A model generated the notes under the pieces. It saw only the letters and a list, made by a program, of their open reading frames with translations. It searched no databases and was not told where the DNA came from. From NCBI RefSeq assembly GCF_027111275.1, contig NZ_CP114286.1, positions 1,922,001-1,986,000 on the forward strand: a DNA stretch of 64,000 bases. The letters run 5' to 3'. Below, one piece after another: positions 25,737-34,103 of this stretch. Numbering within the stretch: position 1 is the first letter of the stretch; the number at the start of each line of letters is the position of its first letter. This stretch comes from Flavobacterium luteolum. GTDB taxonomy: Bacteria > Bacteroidota > Bacteroidia > Flavobacteriales > Flavobacteriaceae. A program made the position numbers and the translations under genes.

Positions 25737-26129
25737 TTGAATGCCCCAGTTGAAAAAGTATGGAACGCACTAACACAGCCGGAATTAGTCAAGCAATGGC
25801 AGTATGGAAGTGATTTAATTACAGATTGGAAAATCGGCAATGAAATACGCTTTAGAAATGAATGGGAAGGCCAAGTTTTTGAGCAATGGGGAACTGTTTT
25901 AGAAGTTGTTTCAAATCAAAAAATAAAATATTCTTTGTTTTTCCCAAGACCTGGATTGGAAGATAAACCCGAGAATTATTTCATAATGAATTATGTTTTA
26001 TCTGAAGAAAATCAGAAAACAAAACTCGAAATAATTCAGGAAGATAATCGTCCCGGAGCAGTTCAGGAGAAACCGCAAGGAGAAGAAAATCCAATTCTAC
26101 AGGCCTTAAAAGCCGTAATAGAATCTTAA
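25737..26129 (+). CDS. SRPBCC/AHSA1-like protein with disturbed 5' end
   Basis: The readable frame from the TTG at 25737 encodes 130 residues of an AHSA1/START-like domain: NAPVEKVWNALTQPELVKQW, then a long beta sheet with FRNEWEGQVFEQWGTVLEV and a final helix. Members of this fold bind small hydrophobic ligands or act as HSP90 co-activators. No ATG lies at the expected place in this frame. An ATG at 25711 would read MAQI and then stop after nine codons. Removing two bases near 25720-25724 would give the expected start MAQISKIVLNAPVEKVW. The gene is therefore either started at TTG or ATT without a normal N-terminus, or carries a 2-base insertion or a sequencing error. Confidence 0.6.
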   Translation: MNAPVEKVWNALTQPELVKQWQYGSDLITDWKIGNEIRFRNEWEGQVFEQWGTVLEVVSNQKIKYSLFFPRPGLEDKPENYFIMNYVLSEENQKTKLEIIQEDNRPGAVQEKPQGEENPILQALKAVIES

Positions 26130-26132
26130 ATA

Positions 26133-26162
26133 ATAGAGCAGATTTGTTAATCTGCTCTTTTT
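26133..26162 (+). terminator. Intrinsic terminator
   Basis: agagcagatt (26135-26144) pairs with aatctgctct (26149-26158) over 10 bp with a four-base loop, followed by T residues. Confidence 0.85.
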
Positions 26163-26197
26163 ATTTGATTCATAGTCAAAAAACCTTTCTGACTCTG

Positions 26198-26205
26198 TAA
26201 CTTTG
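26198..26205 (+). promoter_or_regulatory. Putative -7 promoter element
   Basis: TAACTTTG matches TAnnTTTG exactly and lies 21 bases before the ATG at 26226, directly after the preceding terminator. Confidence 0.5.
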
Positions 26206-26225
26206 TTCCTTTGAATCTCAAAAAA

Positions 26226-27041
26226 ATGACAAAAATTAGCATACTTGGCTGCGGCTGGCTGGGATTTCCTTTAGCGAAAGCATTACTAAAAAAAGGAATT
26301 TCAATAAACGGATCAACAACTTCAGAAAACAAACTTTCAATTTTAAAAGATGCAGGAATAAATTCGTTTTTAGTGAGTGTTGAAAGTGACGGAATTTCCG
26401 AAAACATCGATACTTTCTTAGCAGAAAGCGAAATCTTAATTATAGATATTCCACCAAAACTAAGAGCTGCCGATCCAAGTTCTGAGAAGAAAGCATTTGT
26501 AGAAAAAATCAAGAATCTAATTCCTTTTATAGAAAAATCAACGGTTAAAAAAGTACTTTTTGTAAGTTCAACCTCTGTTTATGGTGATGATAATGGTCTT
26601 GTAACCGAAGAAACCAATCCCAATCCGGAGACAGAAAGCGGTAAACAATTGCTTTTAGCCGAAAATCTCCTTCTTGAAAATCAAAACTTTGAAACCTCAA
26701 TTCTACGTTTTGGCGGATTAATTGGCGAAGATCGTCATCCTATTAAGTTTTTAGCTGGAAAAGAAAACATTGAAAATCCAGATGCTCCCGTTAACCTAAT
26801 TCATCAAAGTGATTGCATTGGTATTATTGAAGAAATCATAAACCAATCTAACTGGAATGAGGTTTTTAATGCTGTTGCGCCCTTTCACCCAACGAGAGAG
26901 GAATACTACACTCAAAAAGCGATCGAAATGAATTTGCCAGAACCAATATTTGGTTCCGAAAAATCAAATATTAAAAAGGTTATTTTGAGTAAAAAGGTGG
27001 AAACCTTTTTAAACTATAAATTTAACTTAGAAGAATATTAA
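26226..27041 (+). CDS. NAD(P)-binding SDR/epimerase-like protein
   Basis: The 271-residue cytosolic protein has a Rossmann start, KISILGCGWLGFPLAKALL, with the GxGxxG-type loop G-C-G-W-L-G. KVLFVSSTSVYGDDNGLV carries the Ser of the extended SDR triad and the S-x-x-x-VYG pattern, but the usual Y-x-x-x-K is not obvious. Later it has ILRFGGLIG and NLIHQSDCIGIIEEII. It resembles YeeZ-type atypical SDRs of unknown substrate. The ATG at 26226 is used; the TTG at 26211 would start within the promoter-proximal leader. Confidence 0.82.
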   Translation: MTKISILGCGWLGFPLAKALLKKGISINGSTTSENKLSILKDAGINSFLVSVESDGISENIDTFLAESEILIIDIPPKLRAADPSSEKKAFVEKIKNLIPFIEKSTVKKVLFVSSTSVYGDDNGLVTEETNPNPETESGKQLLLAENLLLENQNFETSILRFGGLIGEDRHPIKFLAGKENIENPDAPVNLIHQSDCIGIIEEIINQSNWNEVFNAVAPFHPTREEYYTQKAIEMNLPEPIFGSEKSNIKKVILSKKVETFLNYKFNLEEY

Positions 27042-27108
27042 AATTTTCGAACCACAGATTTAAATAAAAACACTATTTTTCCTTCATAAAAAATAACTGT
27101 TTTTCCAA

Positions 27109-28989
27109 ATGAAAAAATTCAGGTTTCTGTTTTCACTCAGCATTTTACTGCTTTCATTCTTTCAAAGTTATGCTCAAGACGAAACATTTTCTTCTGTTGA
27201 AAATGAAAATCCCGAAAAAATAAAACAATTTCACACTGATATTGTTGTTAAGGAAAATGGAAATCTAATTGTGACCGAAACTATTAAAGTATATGCTAAA
27301 GGCATAAAAATAGACCACGGTATATTTAGAGAGCTTCCAATGAAGAGTAATTCTCCAAAAGTCTCTAAAAACAATTATTACACTGTCTTAAATGTTACCC
27401 GAAACGGTTTACAAGAACCGTATCATGTAATTGATGGATTTGATAAGTTCGAGATTTATATTGGCGACAAAAAATTTTCTATTGCAGAAGGAAATCACAC
27501 TTATAAATTAACTTATGAAGTAGAAGCCCAAATACACTCTTATAATGACTTTGATGAAGTTTACTGGAACGTTACAGGTAATTATTGGGATTTTGAAATA
27601 GAGAATGTCACTGCAAAAATAACTCTACCCAAATCTGCAAAAGCATTCCAGACAGCTTGCTATACTGGTGTTTTTGGCTCAAAAGCACAAGAATGCAATT
27701 CAAAAATATCAGGAAACTCTATTTTCTTTACTTCTAAAAATCTAAAAAAAGAAGAAGGTTTTACCATTGCCGCTGGTTTTCCTAAAGGAATTGTCGATCA
27801 GCCTTTTTTCAGGCCGCATTATAAAATGGAGGAATTCTTAGAAGCCGACAAAATATTATTTGCAATCGCTGTTGTTCTCGCGTGCTTTGCATTTTATTAT
27901 TTTTCATGGAAGAGATTTGGCAAAGATCCGAAGTTAAAAAGCGAAAGCAGAATTATTGATTTAAAAAACCGCTACTCGCCTACTTCGTTGAATTATATAA
28001 CAGATCAAAGTGTTAATTCTCAAACACTTTTAGTTACTATAATCAATCTTTCATTAAAAGGCGCTCTTGTAATTTCAGATAATGGAAAAGAAACTTGGGC
28101 AGATGATTTTAAATATTCGCTTAAGATTGGAAATAAAATAGAAGGTTTGTCTAAAGAAGAAAATGCAGTTCTAAATACTTTATTTAGCGAAAAAGATTCT
28201 TTCGAATTGGATAAAGAAACGTATAAGATATTCACTAAAGCAAAAGAGGCACTCGAAAAACCTTTAAAACAGCAATATAATTTAAAAGATTATCATTCTA
28301 GCAATTCTAATCAAATCTTATTGGGCTTTGTAATTACAATTGGTGCTTTATTGGGTTATTGCCAATATTCAAAAGGAACTATATATTGGGCCGTAATTTT
28401 CGGATTTACAATGCTCGTGTTTACTTACTTATTACTCAAAGGCGCAGTACAAACATTTATTAAAAAAGATTATAAATCAACTGCTTTTTGTCTTTTCTTA
28501 TCGCTATTTACAGGCATTTTTTCTGTTGGCTGGTATCTTGCAAGTAATGTTGACAAAAGTTATTCAGTCCTAACTTTGCTAGTACTCTTTTTAATAATTA
28601 TCGGATTTAGCATCTATTTAAGTCTAATAGGCGCGTATACAGAACTTGGAGTTGAAACAAAAGCTGAAATCGAAAAGCTAAAAGAGTATCTATTAGAGTA
28701 TAACCCAGAAGAAAGTTCTGCAATTAGCGTTTATGAAGAAAACCTGCCTTATGCCTTTGCATTAGGAATTGAAGATGAATGGAATTTGAAATTTATTGAT
28801 ATTTTAAAAAAATTAAATTATACCAATAATTGGATCAAAACGAATAGTAGCAACTATGTTTCTTCTCCAGCATTTTTCATGAGTTTTAGAACCTCTTACA
28901 CTACTTATTCGACCTCATCCAGCAGCGGAAGTTCTGGTGGAGGAAGCTCTGGTGGAGGAGGCGGAGGCGGAGGCGGCGGTGGCTGGTAA
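27109..28989 (+). CDS. DUF2207 family membrane protein with poly-Gly tail
   Basis: The 626-residue protein has a signal peptide ending SYAQ. An extracytoplasmic DUF2207 beta domain follows (about 35-240), with VVKENGNLIVTETIKVYAKG and HGIFRELP. A membrane segment at about 246-268 and a mostly soluble stretch (about 270-400) come next, then four hydrophobic segments at about 400-520. The C-terminus is Ser-rich and then nearly pure glycine, ending in GGW. DUF2207 proteins are widespread, often end this way, and have no known function. It is probably an inner-membrane protein with its large domain in the periplasm. Confidence 0.88.
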   Translation: MKKFRFLFSLSILLLSFFQSYAQDETFSSVENENPEKIKQFHTDIVVKENGNLIVTETIKVYAKGIKIDHGIFRELPMKSNSPKVSKNNYYTVLNVTRNGLQEPYHVIDGFDKFEIYIGDKKFSIAEGNHTYKLTYEVEAQIHSYNDFDEVYWNVTGNYWDFEIENVTAKITLPKSAKAFQTACYTGVFGSKAQECNSKISGNSIFFTSKNLKKEEGFTIAAGFPKGIVDQPFFRPHYKMEEFLEADKILFAIAVVLACFAFYYFSWKRFGKDPKLKSESRIIDLKNRYSPTSLNYITDQSVNSQTLLVTIINLSLKGALVISDNGKETWADDFKYSLKIGNKIEGLSKEENAVLNTLFSEKDSFELDKETYKIFTKAKEALEKPLKQQYNLKDYHSSNSNQILLGFVITIGALLGYCQYSKGTIYWAVIFGFTMLVFTYLLLKGAVQTFIKKDYKSTAFCLFLSLFTGIFSVGWYLASNVDKSYSVLTLLVLFLIIIGFSIYLSLIGAYTELGVETKAEIEKLKEYLLEYNPEESSAISVYEENLPYAFALGIEDEWNLKFIDILKKLNYTNNWIKTNSSNYVSSPAFFMSFRTSYTTYSTSSSSGSSGGGSSGGGGGGGGGGGW

Positions 28990-29035
28990 AATCCTCGTAT
29001 ATTTAACTTATATAATTTATTGATTAAAAAAAACT

Positions 29036-29076
29036 TTGCGAACTTCGCGATAAACTATTGCCCTTTTGCGGTTAAA
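29036..29076 (+). repeat. Single degenerate arm of the CGCAAAG repeat family
   Basis: ctttgcgaacttcgcg followed by ccttttgcggttaaa echoes the right arms at 37318-37346 and 40698-40737, but no partner arm is present. It lies directly before the ogt start and forms part of its leader. Confidence 0.4.
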
Positions 29077-29080
29077 AATT

Positions 29081-29557
29081 ATGGAAACAGTTTTCATCAA
29101 CTCTCCTTTAGGAATCACCAAAATAATTGGAGATGAAAATGGTATTGCCGTAATTTCTGTTTCTGATGTTGGAACCAATGAAGTTTCTAAAGAAATTCCA
29201 GAAGTATTACAAGAAGTCGTTTCGCAGTTAAATGAATACTTTGAAGGCAAAAGAACTGATTTTGACTTAAAACTGAATCCGCAAGGAACCGAATTTCAGC
29301 AGAAAGTCTGGAAATCGCTTCTTGAAATTCCATACGGAAAAACGGTAAGCTATATGGATCAGACCAAAAAACTCGGAGATATAAAAGCAATTCGCGCTGT
29401 AGCTTCGGCAAATGGCAAAAATCCGCTTTGGATTGTGGTTCCTTGTCATCGCGTTATCGGCACAAACGGATCTTTAACTGGATATGCTGGAGGTTTATCC
29501 CGTAAAAAATGGCTTTTAGAACATGAAAGCCCGTCTTTACAGCAGAGTTTGTTTTAG
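29081..29557 (+). CDS. ogt: Methylated-DNA--protein-cysteine S-methyltransferase
   Basis: This suicide repair protein removes methyl groups from O6-methylguanine. The 158-residue product has a short N-terminal domain and the catalytic domain with FQQKVWKSLLEIPYGKTVSY, the helix-turn-helix around IRAVASANGKNP, and the active-site Cys in IVVPCHRVIG, followed by LTGYAGGLSRKKWLLEHE. The length fits Ogt-type enzymes without the Ada activator domain. The start is the ATG at 29081; an upstream TTG at 29066 lies in repeat sequence. The gene converges on the HxlR gene with only three bases between the stops. Confidence 0.95.
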   Translation: METVFINSPLGITKIIGDENGIAVISVSDVGTNEVSKEIPEVLQEVVSQLNEYFEGKRTDFDLKLNPQGTEFQQKVWKSLLEIPYGKTVSYMDQTKKLGDIKAIRAVASANGKNPLWIVVPCHRVIGTNGSLTGYAGGLSRKKWLLEHESPSLQQSLF

Positions 29558-29560
29558 TTT

Positions 29561-29917
29561 TTATTTTTTAGGAGGAAATTCGATACCCGCTTCTTTCACT
29601 AGTTCGTAACCATAATTCATAATTGTTTCAATAACAGGAATTGCTTTCATTCCCTTTTCAGTAATGGAGTATTCTACCTTTGAAGGCACAACAGGGTATA
29701 CTTTTCTCCCAATCAAGCCTTTCACTTCTAATTCTTTTAACTGGCTTGCAAGCATTTTATCAGTTATGTGTGGAATATCCTTTTTCAACTCTCCATATCT
29801 GAGAACGTTTTTGTGAAGTCTCCACAAAATTGGCATTTTCCATGTTCCTCCAATATGATTTAATGCAAATTCAATTGGAGTATAATATAATTTATTGTCG
29901 TAAAAAAATTCCGGCAT
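29561..29917 (-). CDS. HxlR family transcriptional regulator
   Basis: The 118-residue protein is a winged-helix HxlR-type repressor or activator: FALNHIGGTWKMPILWRLHK, RYGELKKDIPHITDKMLASQ, LKELEVKGLIGRKVYP and VEYSITEKGMKAIPVI are in family order. The redox-sensing N-terminal Cys found in many members is absent; there is no Cys in the protein. It is divergent from the AhpD-like gene, and two copies of a 10-bp word lie between them, so it probably controls that gene and itself. Confidence 0.92.
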   Translation of the reverse strand: MPEFFYDNKLYYTPIEFALNHIGGTWKMPILWRLHKNVLRYGELKKDIPHITDKMLASQLKELEVKGLIGRKVYPVVPSKVEYSITEKGMKAIPVIETIMNYGYELVKEAGIEFPPKK

Positions 29918-29951
29918 GATTCAAAGATTTGATTATGATATACTTTCAAAA

Positions 29952-29980
29952 AAGTGAGTATACTACATAAAAGTGAGTAT
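29952..29980. promoter_or_regulatory. Probable HxlR operator: direct repeats
   Basis: aagtgagtat occurs at 29952-29961 and again at 29971-29980, 19 bases apart from start to start, about two helical turns. A partial inverse, atatacttt, adjoins at 29938-29946. The site lies between the divergent regulator and its likely target. Confidence 0.6.
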
Positions 29981-30004
29981 TAAAATTTAAGGTTTTTTCT
30001 GATG

Positions 30005-30012
30005 TAAATTTG
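30005..30012 (+). promoter_or_regulatory. Putative -7 promoter element for the AhpD-like gene
   Basis: TAAATTTG matches TAnnTTTG exactly, 21 bases before the ATG. The downstream operator repeat ends 25 bases before it and so overlaps the place where the -33 element should be. Confidence 0.55.
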
Positions 30013-30032
30013 CAAAAAAATTAGATCACATT

Positions 30033-30449
30033 ATGGATTACATTAAAATTTCGCAAGAAACAATTGGACATTTATACAAAGCTCACTCAAGTGTTAGAAA
30101 ATCAGAAATAGATATTAAGCTTCTCGCACTTACAGACCTGAGAGTTTCCCAATTAAATGGATGTGCTTATTGTTGCAGTTTCCATTCTAACGAGTTAAGA
30201 CAATTTGGAATTGAACAAAACGTACTTGATAAATTATCGGGATGGAAACTTTCTGATGTTTTTGATGAGAAACAAAAATTGGCTTTGGAATGGGCAGAGG
30301 TAATTACGAAAATGGAAACCGATTTATCTACCTGTAAAAAGAAATTAGAAATAGTCTTTACGGAAAAAGAATTAGTTGATTTAACAGCCAGCATTTCAAT
30401 TATGAATACTTTAAATCGTTTACGAATTACATTAGGGGATAATCATTAA
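30033..30449 (+). CDS. Carboxymuconolactone decarboxylase / AhpD-like protein
   Basis: The 138-residue protein belongs to the AhpD-fold alkylhydroperoxidase-like group. The active-site segment is LNGCAYCCSFHSNELRQFG, with C44-x2-C47, an extra Cys48 and the downstream His. Members reduce peroxides or act on small electrophiles, often under HxlR or MarR-type control. The divergent HxlR gene and shared operator support inducible expression. It begins 53 bp from the operator. The extra adjacent cysteine is unusual and may alter the redox chemistry. Confidence 0.9.
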   Translation: MDYIKISQETIGHLYKAHSSVRKSEIDIKLLALTDLRVSQLNGCAYCCSFHSNELRQFGIEQNVLDKLSGWKLSDVFDEKQKLALEWAEVITKMETDLSTCKKKLEIVFTEKELVDLTASISIMNTLNRLRITLGDNH

Positions 30450-30487
30450 ATATGTAACTTTATACGCACAATAATGTTCGCATAAAT

Positions 30488-31201
30488 ATGATTGAAAAAA
30501 TAAACCTCAATAACATTTTATTTCTCGATATAGAAACCGTTCCCGAAGAAGAAAACTTCAATTCGCTTGACGCGGAAATGCAGTCACTTTGGGATTTGAA
30601 AACGCAATACCAGCGAAAAGACGAGTATTCTCCAGAAGAATTTTACGACCGTGCTGGGATCTGGGCCGAATTCGGAAAGATAATCTGTATTTCTGTTGGC
30701 TTTTTTATCATCAAGGGAGATGTTCGCAATTTTAGAGTGACTTCGTTTTTTGGCGAAGAAAAGAAAATCCTAAAAGACTTTTCGAATCTGATTAACAATC
30801 ATTTTAATCAGCCTCAGCATTTGCTGTGTGGACATAATTCCAAAGAATTTGACATTCCGTTTATTGCCCGAAGAATGATTATCAACCAAATGCCAATTCC
30901 AGATAAACTGAATTTATTTGGTAAAAAGCCTTGGGAAGTTCCGCATTTAGATACTTTAGAATTATGGAAGTTTGGCGATTATAAACATTATACTTCTTTA
31001 AAATTATTGACTAAAATCTTAGGAGTTCCTTCTCCTAAAGGAGACATTGACGGAAGTCAGGTTGCTCATGTCTATTATGTCGAAAAAGATATTGACCGAA
31101 TCATTACCTATTGCGAAAAAGACACAATAGCCGTAGCTCAGATTTTCTTGCGTTTGCGTCGAGAAGATTTGCTAATTGATGATGAAATAATTCATGTATA
31201 A
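30488..31201 (+). CDS. DnaQ-like 3'-5' exonuclease (PolB-like domain)
   Basis: The 237-residue protein fits the predicted PolB-like exonuclease group (DNA_pol_B_exo2 type). Exo I is ILFLDIETVPE (Asp and Glu), Exo II is LLCGHNSKEFDIPFIARRMI (Asp), and Exo III is YVEKDIDRIITYCEKDTIAV with the Y-C-x-x-D ending. These acids bind two metal ions for hydrolytic nuclease action. No polymerase domain is attached. Its cellular role (repair or RNA trimming) is not shown by context. It is followed by a short GC hairpin. Confidence 0.88.
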   Translation: MIEKINLNNILFLDIETVPEEENFNSLDAEMQSLWDLKTQYQRKDEYSPEEFYDRAGIWAEFGKIICISVGFFIIKGDVRNFRVTSFFGEEKKILKDFSNLINNHFNQPQHLLCGHNSKEFDIPFIARRMIINQMPIPDKLNLFGKKPWEVPHLDTLELWKFGDYKHYTSLKLLTKILGVPSPKGDIDGSQVAHVYYVEKDIDRIITYCEKDTIAVAQIFLRLRREDLLIDDEIIHV

Positions 31202-31217
31202 CTTCTTTAGATACTAG

Positions 31218-31234
31218 GGCTCTGAGAGCCTTTT
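31218..31234 (+). terminator. Weak hairpin, possible terminator
   Basis: ggctc and gagcc form a 5-bp stem with a TGA loop, followed by TTTT. The stem is short, so activity is uncertain. Confidence 0.4.
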
Positions 31235-31265
31235 GCATGAACTTATATAACTTATATGGTTTAAA

Positions 31266-32339
31266 ATGATTCATTCCGAAATTTCACATTATCGTATGGC
31301 TTCTCAGAAGCTTTATCAAGAAAATCAATGTTCTCCTCAAGAAATTGTGCAGCATTTTGGTGCTATGCAGGCTCAGGATTATGCTATGGCAAAATGGGCA
31401 ATTGGTTCACGTTGCAATTCCTCGGAAAAAGAAATTGAAGAAGCCGTTAATTCAGGAAAAATAATCAGAACTCATATTCTGCGTCCAACTTGGCATTTTG
31501 TTTCTGCTGATGATATTTATTGGATGCTTGATCTTTCTGCTCCACAGGTACAAAGATTTACTATTTCTGCCGCTAAAAAATTTGATTATGATTTGAAGAA
31601 ATTAGATAAAATCAATAATAAAATTCAAAAGCTGTTATCAGGAAATAATCATTTGACTCGAGATGAAATCATGCTGGAACTTGATATTAAAAGAACTTCT
31701 AAAGAAGATTTTTTAAGCGCTGCCATTATGATGCATGCCGAACTGGATGGTTTGGTATGCAACGGAAGAATGAAAGGCAAACAAATTACGTATGCTTTAC
31801 TTGAAGAGCGCGTAGAAAAGCCTAAAACCAAATTGAGCAAAGAAGAAAGTTTGGCCAAACTCGCTCTACGTTATTTTGAAAGTCATGGTCCGGCAACATT
31901 GCTCGATTTTTCGTGGTGGTCAGGTTTCGCGCCGACTTTTTGCAAAAATGCAATTAACGCAATAGAGTTGCAATTGAATTCTAGCACCATTGATAATCAG
32001 ATATATTGGTTCGGAAAAAAGTATAATCAGGAGAATATCTTTCGCGAAAGCGTACATTTTTTGCCCGCATTTGATGAGATTTTAATTTCATACAAAACGC
32101 GCGAAGCTTCATTTACTGGAGATCATCAATCTAAAACTTTTACCAATAATGGCATTTTTAAACCCATCATTTTAGAAAATGGAAAAGTAATTGGAATCTG
32201 GAAACGAACCATTAAAAAAGATCACGTAAAAATTGAAACGGAATTCTTTAATGAAACTGAAAGTTCGAAAAAAGAGATTTTGTTTGAAGGAATTAAAGCC
32301 TTTGAAACCTATTTGGAAACCAAAATTGTGATTGAATAA
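31266..32339 (+). CDS. Winged-helix DNA-binding protein (AlkZ/YcaQ-like, HTH_42)
   Basis: The 357-residue protein matches the winged helix DNA-binding family that includes the glycosylases AlkZ and YcaQ, which unhook crosslinked bases. Landmarks are QHFGAMQAQDYAMAKWAIGS near the N-terminus, with the Q-x-Q type catalytic motif (QAQD), RTHILRPTWHFVSADDIYWM (about residues 75-95), and a C-terminal DEILISYKTRE region. AlkZ-type enzymes use a QxQ or QxD motif, so MQAQD fits a real glycosylase. The gene is monocistronic as far as can be seen. An in-frame ogt gene 1.7 kb upstream is also an alkylation-repair gene. Confidence 0.85.
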   Translation: MIHSEISHYRMASQKLYQENQCSPQEIVQHFGAMQAQDYAMAKWAIGSRCNSSEKEIEEAVNSGKIIRTHILRPTWHFVSADDIYWMLDLSAPQVQRFTISAAKKFDYDLKKLDKINNKIQKLLSGNNHLTRDEIMLELDIKRTSKEDFLSAAIMMHAELDGLVCNGRMKGKQITYALLEERVEKPKTKLSKEESLAKLALRYFESHGPATLLDFSWWSGFAPTFCKNAINAIELQLNSSTIDNQIYWFGKKYNQENIFRESVHFLPAFDEILISYKTREASFTGDHQSKTFTNNGIFKPIILENGKVIGIWKRTIKKDHVKIETEFFNETESSKKEILFEGIKAFETYLETKIVIE

Positions 32340-32420
32340 TTTTATTTCACTTCATTGGGCTACATCAAAAGCCAAATTCAGTCCTCATTAAACAAAATAT
32401 TTATGCATTTTATTGCTAAA

Positions 32421-32448
32421 TAATTACATTTACAAAAAAATGTAATTA
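32421..32448 (+). promoter_or_regulatory. Perfect hairpin ending at the start codon
   Basis: taattacattt (32421-32431) and aaatgtaatta (32438-32448) pair over 11 bp with a six-base loop. The last paired base is the A of the ATG. It also contains TACATTTA, one base from the -7 consensus, so it may be either DNA operator or RNA structure. Confidence 0.45.
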
Positions 32449-33887
32449 TGGTATTGAGCAGATTTTGGTTAGTTATTTTTATTTCTTCGATTCTTTTTAT
32501 TGTAGTCAGTTTATTTACTGCCAATACTTATACCATTGATTCTGTTTTAAATGGAAAAAAAGACGATCCTGTTTTAGTTTCTGAAAAATACATCGAAGAG
32601 CTTCCTGCTTTCTTAAAAGACAGCATAAAAAAAGCGCCAGATCAGACGATGATTATCAATCGTGATACGCTAAATGCTGACACGACTTATGTTTACAAAA
32701 ACAAAACCGTAAAAATTTATAGCGGACTTCAAAAATCTGATGGTTTATTGCCAACTTGTAAAAGCACTTTAGTCGATTTAATTTTGCCACTTATTGCCTA
32801 TTTAGCTTTTTTCTGCGGATTAATGGAACTTCTAATCGTTTCTGGAGCTTCTGGAAACCTGGCAAAAGCTTTAAGTCCAGTATTTGTAAAGGTATTTCCA
32901 AGTATTCCTAAAAACCATCCTTCGATATCGTACATGACCTTAAACTTCGCTGCCAATTTCTTGGGATTAGATTCTGCTGCAACACCATTCGGATTGAAAG
33001 CCATGGAAAGTTTACAGGAAATAAACCCTGAAAAAGATAAAGCCAGCGATGCACAAATCATGTTTATGTGTCTTCATGCTTCTGGATTAACTTTAATTGC
33101 AACTTCAATTATCGGATATCGCGCTGCTGCAAATGCAAGTAATCCTGCCGACGTAATGCTGCCTTGTATTATCACTTCATTTATTGGAACTATTGCGGCT
33201 TTTTTAATTGTCGGAGTCAAACAGAAAATTAATTTCAAAAGCGCTTCTCTTTTAATTGGTTTAATGGGATTAATTGCAGCAATTGTTGGATTGCTGATGT
33301 ATGTAAATCATTTGGATTTAATTGGAAAAAACTATTTTACCTCTAATCTTTCTGGATTAATTTTACTTGCCATCATAGTATTTACGCTGATTTTTTCTTT
33401 CAGACATGAGAAAAAATTCAGAGAAGCAGACACGACAGTTTTTGACACTTTTGTCGTAGGCGCCAATAACGGAGTGAAAACGGGAGTTACTATTTTTCCT
33501 TACGTTTTAGGGATGCTAGTTGCAATATCATTATTCAGAAACAGTGGTTTATTTGAAATCATCAGTGATGCAATCGGATTTGTTTTCTCAAATCTAGGTG
33601 TAAGCAAAGAAATTACAAATGCACTTCCTGTTGCGATGCTTCGTCCGTTTAGTTCTGCAGGTTCTAGAGGCTTCTTAATTGATTCTATGAATACATTTGG
33701 AGCCGATTCTTTAACCGCTAGATTGAGCAGTATTTTCCAATGCAGTGCCGAAAGCACATTTTATGTTATTGCCGTTTATTTTGGTTCTGTAAACATTAAA
33801 AACACTCGTTACGCGCTAGGCACAATGCTTTTGGTCGATTTGGTCTGCGTTATTACAGCTATTTTTGTGGCAACTTGGTTTTTCTAA
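32448..33887 (+). CDS. Fused SpmA-SpmB nucleoside-recognition membrane protein
   Basis: The 479-residue protein joins two gate-domain halves that are separate SpmA and SpmB proteins in spore formers. After the first membrane segment (residues 6-24) comes an exported loop of about 80 residues. The SpmA half has LIAYLAFFCGLMELLIVSGA, NHPSISYMTLNFAANFLGLD and AATPFGLKAMESLQ. The SpmB half (from about residue 315) has GVKTGVTIFPYVLGMLVAIS, ALPVAMLRPFSSAGSRGFLI and QCSAESTFYVIAVYFGS. The organism type does not sporulate, so the role is something else, perhaps nucleoside or ion movement. The fusion is common in Bacteroidota. Confidence 0.92.
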   Translation: MVLSRFWLVIFISSILFIVVSLFTANTYTIDSVLNGKKDDPVLVSEKYIEELPAFLKDSIKKAPDQTMIINRDTLNADTTYVYKNKTVKIYSGLQKSDGLLPTCKSTLVDLILPLIAYLAFFCGLMELLIVSGASGNLAKALSPVFVKVFPSIPKNHPSISYMTLNFAANFLGLDSAATPFGLKAMESLQEINPEKDKASDAQIMFMCLHASGLTLIATSIIGYRAAANASNPADVMLPCIITSFIGTIAAFLIVGVKQKINFKSASLLIGLMGLIAAIVGLLMYVNHLDLIGKNYFTSNLSGLILLAIIVFTLIFSFRHEKKFREADTTVFDTFVVGANNGVKTGVTIFPYVLGMLVAISLFRNSGLFEIISDAIGFVFSNLGVSKEITNALPVAMLRPFSSAGSRGFLIDSMNTFGADSLTARLSSIFQCSAESTFYVIAVYFGSVNIKNTRYALGTMLLVDLVCVITAIFVATWFF

Positions 33888-33936
33888 AAGAAGCTAAAAA
33901 CAATTAAATTAGTTACTTCTTATTTTTCGTAAATCT

Positions 33937-33977
33937 CTTTAAAACAACAAATAAAGCTTGTTGTTTTAAAGTTTTTA
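33937..33977 (+). terminator. Intrinsic terminator
   Basis: ctttaaaacaacaa (33937-33950) and ttgttgttttaaag (33958-33971) pair perfectly over 14 bp, followed by five T. It ends the spmAB-like transcript. Confidence 0.85.
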
Positions 33978-34103
33978 TATAAGTTACCTGTATGAATTAG
34001 GCGCATTATCCTACATTATTTTTTCATTTTTTATAAAAAACCTCTTATAATTTTATACTTTAGCCTTCTAACATAAATAAAACAATTAAATATTCCCCCA
34101 AAT

